Assembly: GCA_030641425.1 (NCBI GenBank)
Contig: DAOWHM010000099.1
Span: forward strand, 1-7,167
Origin: Candidatus Bathyarchaeota archaeon
Lineage (GTDB): Archaea; Thermoproteota; Bathyarchaeia; Bathyarchaeales; SOJC01
Direction of reading: 5' to 3'
DNA: 7,167 bases
A program made the position numbers and the translations under genes. The first letter of the stretch is position 1. Each line of letters begins with the position of its first letter. Shown piece by piece: positions 5,328 through 7,167 of this stretch. Under the pieces are notes generated by a model that worked only from the letters and a program-made list of their open reading frames with translations, was not told where the DNA came from and did no database searches.

Positions 5328-5894
5328 TCGTGGCTTGGCTATAATTTCCTTGATTGCTGCATCGAAGAGCCGGGTGGAGTTCGCAGGTTTCATCAATAAT
5401 GCTGTATCCGCGCCTCTGCCTGAGCCAGCGATCGCAATGACATCCTTATTCATCTGTATAAGGCCTGCATCAGCAGCCATCAAAACAATCTCTACACAAA
5501 CTTTCGTTCCTTCCCCAAACAATCTCAGTGCGTGCGCAATGATCTCAAGAGGCTCTATTGTACCAAACTTTTTACGGATCGCCCTTTCTCCACCGCTTAG
5601 AGCGTGTGAAGCTGTTAGGATTTTGGCGCCCTGTGCTGAGATCTGCTGTCGGTTCTCCTCCTTCAATTCCTGAAAACTTGGCTTAGAGAAGCCTGAATGA
5701 TGGGTTACAACCACCAAGTTGAAGTCCTTGAACAATTTTGCCGTTTCCACCCCAGTTTCACCCGTTGTCGAAGCTACAACTATATCGTCCACACAATTCT
5801 TTTCCGCGTACTCCCTCACAGCTCGCAAGACACTTTTTGTGTTCTGTTTGCCAGGAGCTTCAAAATACATAACTGTCCTTTCAATAAGACTCAT
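5319..5894 (-). CDS. Stand-alone pyruvate kinase alpha/beta (C-terminal) domain protein
   Basis: This protein resembles the small archaeal family that has only the pyruvate kinase C-terminal alpha/beta domain, represented as I recall by Archaeoglobus fulgidus AF_0103, which has a crystal structure. It lacks the catalytic barrel, so it is not a pyruvate kinase, and the biochemical role of the family is unsettled. Visible motifs from the ATG start (191 aa) are MYFEAPGKQNT (9-19), ASTTGETG (41-48), THHSGF (64-69), HALSGGERAIRKKFG (97-111), KVCVEIVLMAADAGLI (131-146) and GSGRGADTA (157-165), the last resembling a phosphate- or nucleotide-binding loop. I chose the ATG at 5892-5894. A TTG at 5907-5909 and an ATG at 5868-5870 with AAGGA 5 nt ahead are alternatives. 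It follows nob1 on the same strand after about 85 nt and may have its own promoter. Confidence 0.88.
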   Translation of the reverse strand: MSLIERTVMYFEAPGKQNTKSVLRAVREYAEKNCVDDIVVASTTGETGVETAKLFKDFNLVVVTHHSGFSKPSFQELKEENRQQISAQGAKILTASHALSGGERAIRKKFGTIEPLEIIAHALRLFGEGTKVCVEIVLMAADAGLIQMNKDVIAIAGSGRGADTALLMKPANSTRLFDAAIKEIIAKPRNF

Positions 5895-5924
5895 ATTCAA
5901 CCCAAGCAACGCAATATTCTTTGA

Positions 5925-5940
5925 CCCGTATTTCCCTTTT
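5925..5940 (-). promoter_or_regulatory. Possible promoter of the pyruvate-kinase-domain gene
   Basis: The minus strand reads AAAAGGGAAATACGGG, a BRE-like purine run joined to an AAATACG box that would place a start near 5906. An alternative box, AAAGAATATTG (about 5913-5922), would give a nearly leaderless mRNA from the ATG at 5894. Read-through from nob1 is equally possible. Confidence 0.3.
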
Positions 5941-5978
5941 TCGTTTCCGAATTGAGAACCATCATGGGATGTAGAGTT

Positions 5979-6512
5979 CTAAACGGACTTCTTTCTGATG
6001 GGCTTTCTTTTCAATTCAGTCTCACAGATCCTACAGCGTTTTGCTCTATGATCCGCGGGATATTTGTAGTGGCATGCGGGACAGTAAAGCATCCAGTGGA
6101 AGCGGTAACGTATGCCAAAGGTTGTTAGTGATGCAAACTTGATCTTTATTTGGTTAGCTACATTTTGTATTGAATAATCGTCGGTGATGATCCGGGGTCT
6201 GTGACCTTGGTTTCTCAGTTCCAATGCCAATGCTAATACTTGTTCATCTGCTTCTGAGAGGAATCTAAGGTCTCCTGATTTTTTTGAGTATATTCTTATC
6301 TTCCTTATGATTTCTTCAGTGGGAGTCTTAATCCTCAGTTTTCCTTCGTCAACAGCTGCTTCAAATCGGATCCTAGGTAGAGTGTTGGGGATGAGTTCGT
6401 TTCTAACAGCTGGAACTGAGTACTGCAGGTTTTTAATGGAAAGGGGTTCAAATCCAGCAATAAACGCTGATGTGTCTAGAACGATAATCTCTTTGTTGCC
6501 ATCTCCTAGCAA
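5979..6512 (-). CDS. nob1: Ribosome maturation endonuclease Nob1 (PIN domain plus zinc ribbon)
   Basis: Nob1 cuts the precursor of small-subunit rRNA at its 3' end (the D site) during late 30S assembly. This 177-aa protein has an N-terminal PIN nuclease domain (about 8-130) and a C-terminal zinc ribbon (about 140-168). The likely metal-binding acidic residues are Asp13 in VLDTSAF, Glu39 in VRNEL, Asp89 in SEADEQ, and Asp111 or Asp112 in ITDDYSIQN. The ribbon has CPAC (144-147) and CRIC (160-163). The linker TFGIRYRFHWMLYCP is characteristic of archaeal Nob1. The tail (165-176) is very basic and suits rRNA binding. The start is TTG (6510-6512), with AAGGGA about 8 nt upstream. No other in-frame start precedes the PIN motif. 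It overlaps the end of NAD kinase by 7 nt, so coupled translation is likely. Confidence 0.95.
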   Translation of the reverse strand: MLGDGNKEIIVLDTSAFIAGFEPLSIKNLQYSVPAVRNELIPNTLPRIRFEAAVDEGKLRIKTPTEEIIRKIRIYSKKSGDLRFLSEADEQVLALALELRNQGHRPRIITDDYSIQNVANQIKIKFASLTTFGIRYRFHWMLYCPACHYKYPADHRAKRCRICETELKRKPIRKKSV

Positions 6513-7167
6513 CAGCAGTTTCCCTTCGGATATAGCAATCGATTTTTTAGTCGTCTGTAGAATTCTCTCTCGAATCGAATGAATGAAGTAAGGTTAACTG
6601 ACTTTTTAACGGTTATACGTGGTTTTTGTTTTCCGACTGATCTTCTATAGTATCCATCGATTACCACTTGAATATTCCGCGGTCTTTCTATTTCCACCGT
6701 GAGTGTTGAGTTTTCGGAGAACACAATGGGTGGAAACTGAACTAGTGGACATACTGGTGTAATCACAAAGACTTGGCTTTCAGGGTCTAGGACAGGACCT
6801 CCCGCTGCAATTGAGTATCCTGTTGACCCTGTGGGAGAGGCAATTAGAACAGCGTCAGCTCGGCAGCTTAAGATTCTTTTGCTGTCTTTCAACAGATTCG
6901 CATATAACAGTTTTACTGGGGCGTCTGCTGAGATGTAGACTTCATTTAGAGCGTCTGGTAGTTCTTCGCCTTCGATGGTTGCTGAGAGTTTCCTGCAGAG
7001 TTCAAGGTTAAACTCTCCATTTAGGCTTTTATCTACTGCTAGTATAGCGTCTTCCGGCTGGATCTCCGCCAGAAAGCCTCGTTCACCCATATTAATCGCA
7101 AGGATTGGAGGTTCGGGCTTTGGGATTGATATGCATGTCCTTAATATTGTTCCATCACCGCCTATGG
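6506..7167 (-). CDS. nadK: NAD kinase, partial (N-terminus beyond the window edge)
   Basis: This enzyme phosphorylates NAD+ to NADP+ in the cytosol using ATP or polyphosphate. The reading frame stays open to the right edge, so only the C-terminal 219 residues are visible and the start is outside. The visible part opens almost at once with the catalytic GGDGT motif (GGDG at 7151-7162). It continues through INMGERGFLAEI (the usual N-x-G-xx-GFL block), ALNEVYI, and the diagnostic PTGSTGYSIAAGGP loop, then TPVCP, a VIDGY segment and a final FYRRLKNRLL. These follow the NADK order exactly. The protein ends in three cysteines (NCCC), encoded by a short TGCTGTTGC run that also supplies the TTG start of nob1. 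It is the upstream partner of nob1, with a 7-nt overlap. Confidence 0.95.
   Translation of the reverse strand, partial: IGGDGTILRTCISIPKPEPPILAINMGERGFLAEIQPEDAILAVDKSLNGEFNLELCRKLSATIEGEELPDALNEVYISADAPVKLLYANLLKDSKRILSCRADAVLIASPTGSTGYSIAAGGPVLDPESQVFVITPVCPLVQFPPIVFSENSTLTVEIERPRNIQVVIDGYYRRSVGKQKPRITVKKSVNLTSFIRFEREFYRRLKNRLLYPKGNCCC

Noticed and set aside
5955..5980. Hairpin AGAAC/GTTCT with inner CATC/GATG after nob1
   Set aside because: The outer stem is 5 bp with a large loop and unpaired bases and has no T-run, so it is too weak to call a terminator.

Overview
This window reads as ordinary chromosomal DNA of an archaeon, about 40% GC by eye. The archaeal evidence is a PIN-domain/zinc-ribbon Nob1 endonuclease, a tRNA-Ser gene with a short intron at position 37/38 in a bulge-helix-bulge setting, BRE/TATA-like boxes 20-30 bp ahead of expected transcription starts, and a stand-alone pyruvate-kinase-C-domain protein of a type known from archaea. 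The protein style suggests a Bathyarchaeia-like or other TACK-group lineage. That placement is inference only. No transposase, integrase, CRISPR array or phage gene is visible.

Layout. At 36-527 (minus) is an uncharacterised 163-aa protein. Across a short promoter region it diverges from a class I PLP aminotransferase at 684-1853 (plus). The aminotransferase converges on a two-gene minus operon, nadE (3638 to 2784) then a carbon-nitrogen hydrolase (2782 to 1946), with a 92-bp gap full of TCAC/GTGA half-sites between the convergent genes. Divergent from nadE is tRNA-Ser(CGA) at 3756-3863, followed by about 205 bp of promoter-bearing intergenic DNA and a membrane-anchored HtrA/DegP-type serine protease at 4071-5285 (plus). 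From the right edge inward on the minus strand are an NAD kinase (cut by the window edge), nob1 (overlapping it by 7 nt), and a pyruvate kinase alpha/beta-domain protein that converges on the protease.

How the genes fit together. Two loci concern NAD(P): nadE makes NAD+ from deamido-NAD+, probably alongside the adjacent nitrilase-fold amidohydrolase that may supply ammonia from glutamine, and NAD kinase makes NADP+. Nob1 matures the 16S rRNA 3' end and is translationally linked to NAD kinase. The remaining genes are an amino-acid transaminase and an envelope protein quality-control protease. Five of the seven visible protein starts are GTG or TTG.

Nothing here amounts to a clearly new system. 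The most unexplained sequence signal is a palindrome, TGTGAnnTCACA followed by a CATCACA direct half-repeat, that overlaps the TGA stop codon of two unrelated minus-strand genes (at 29-40 and 1939-1950). The second copy sits in a cluster of half-sites spaced at about one helical turn. The nitrilase-NadE pairing and the uncharacterised protein are the next most interesting items.
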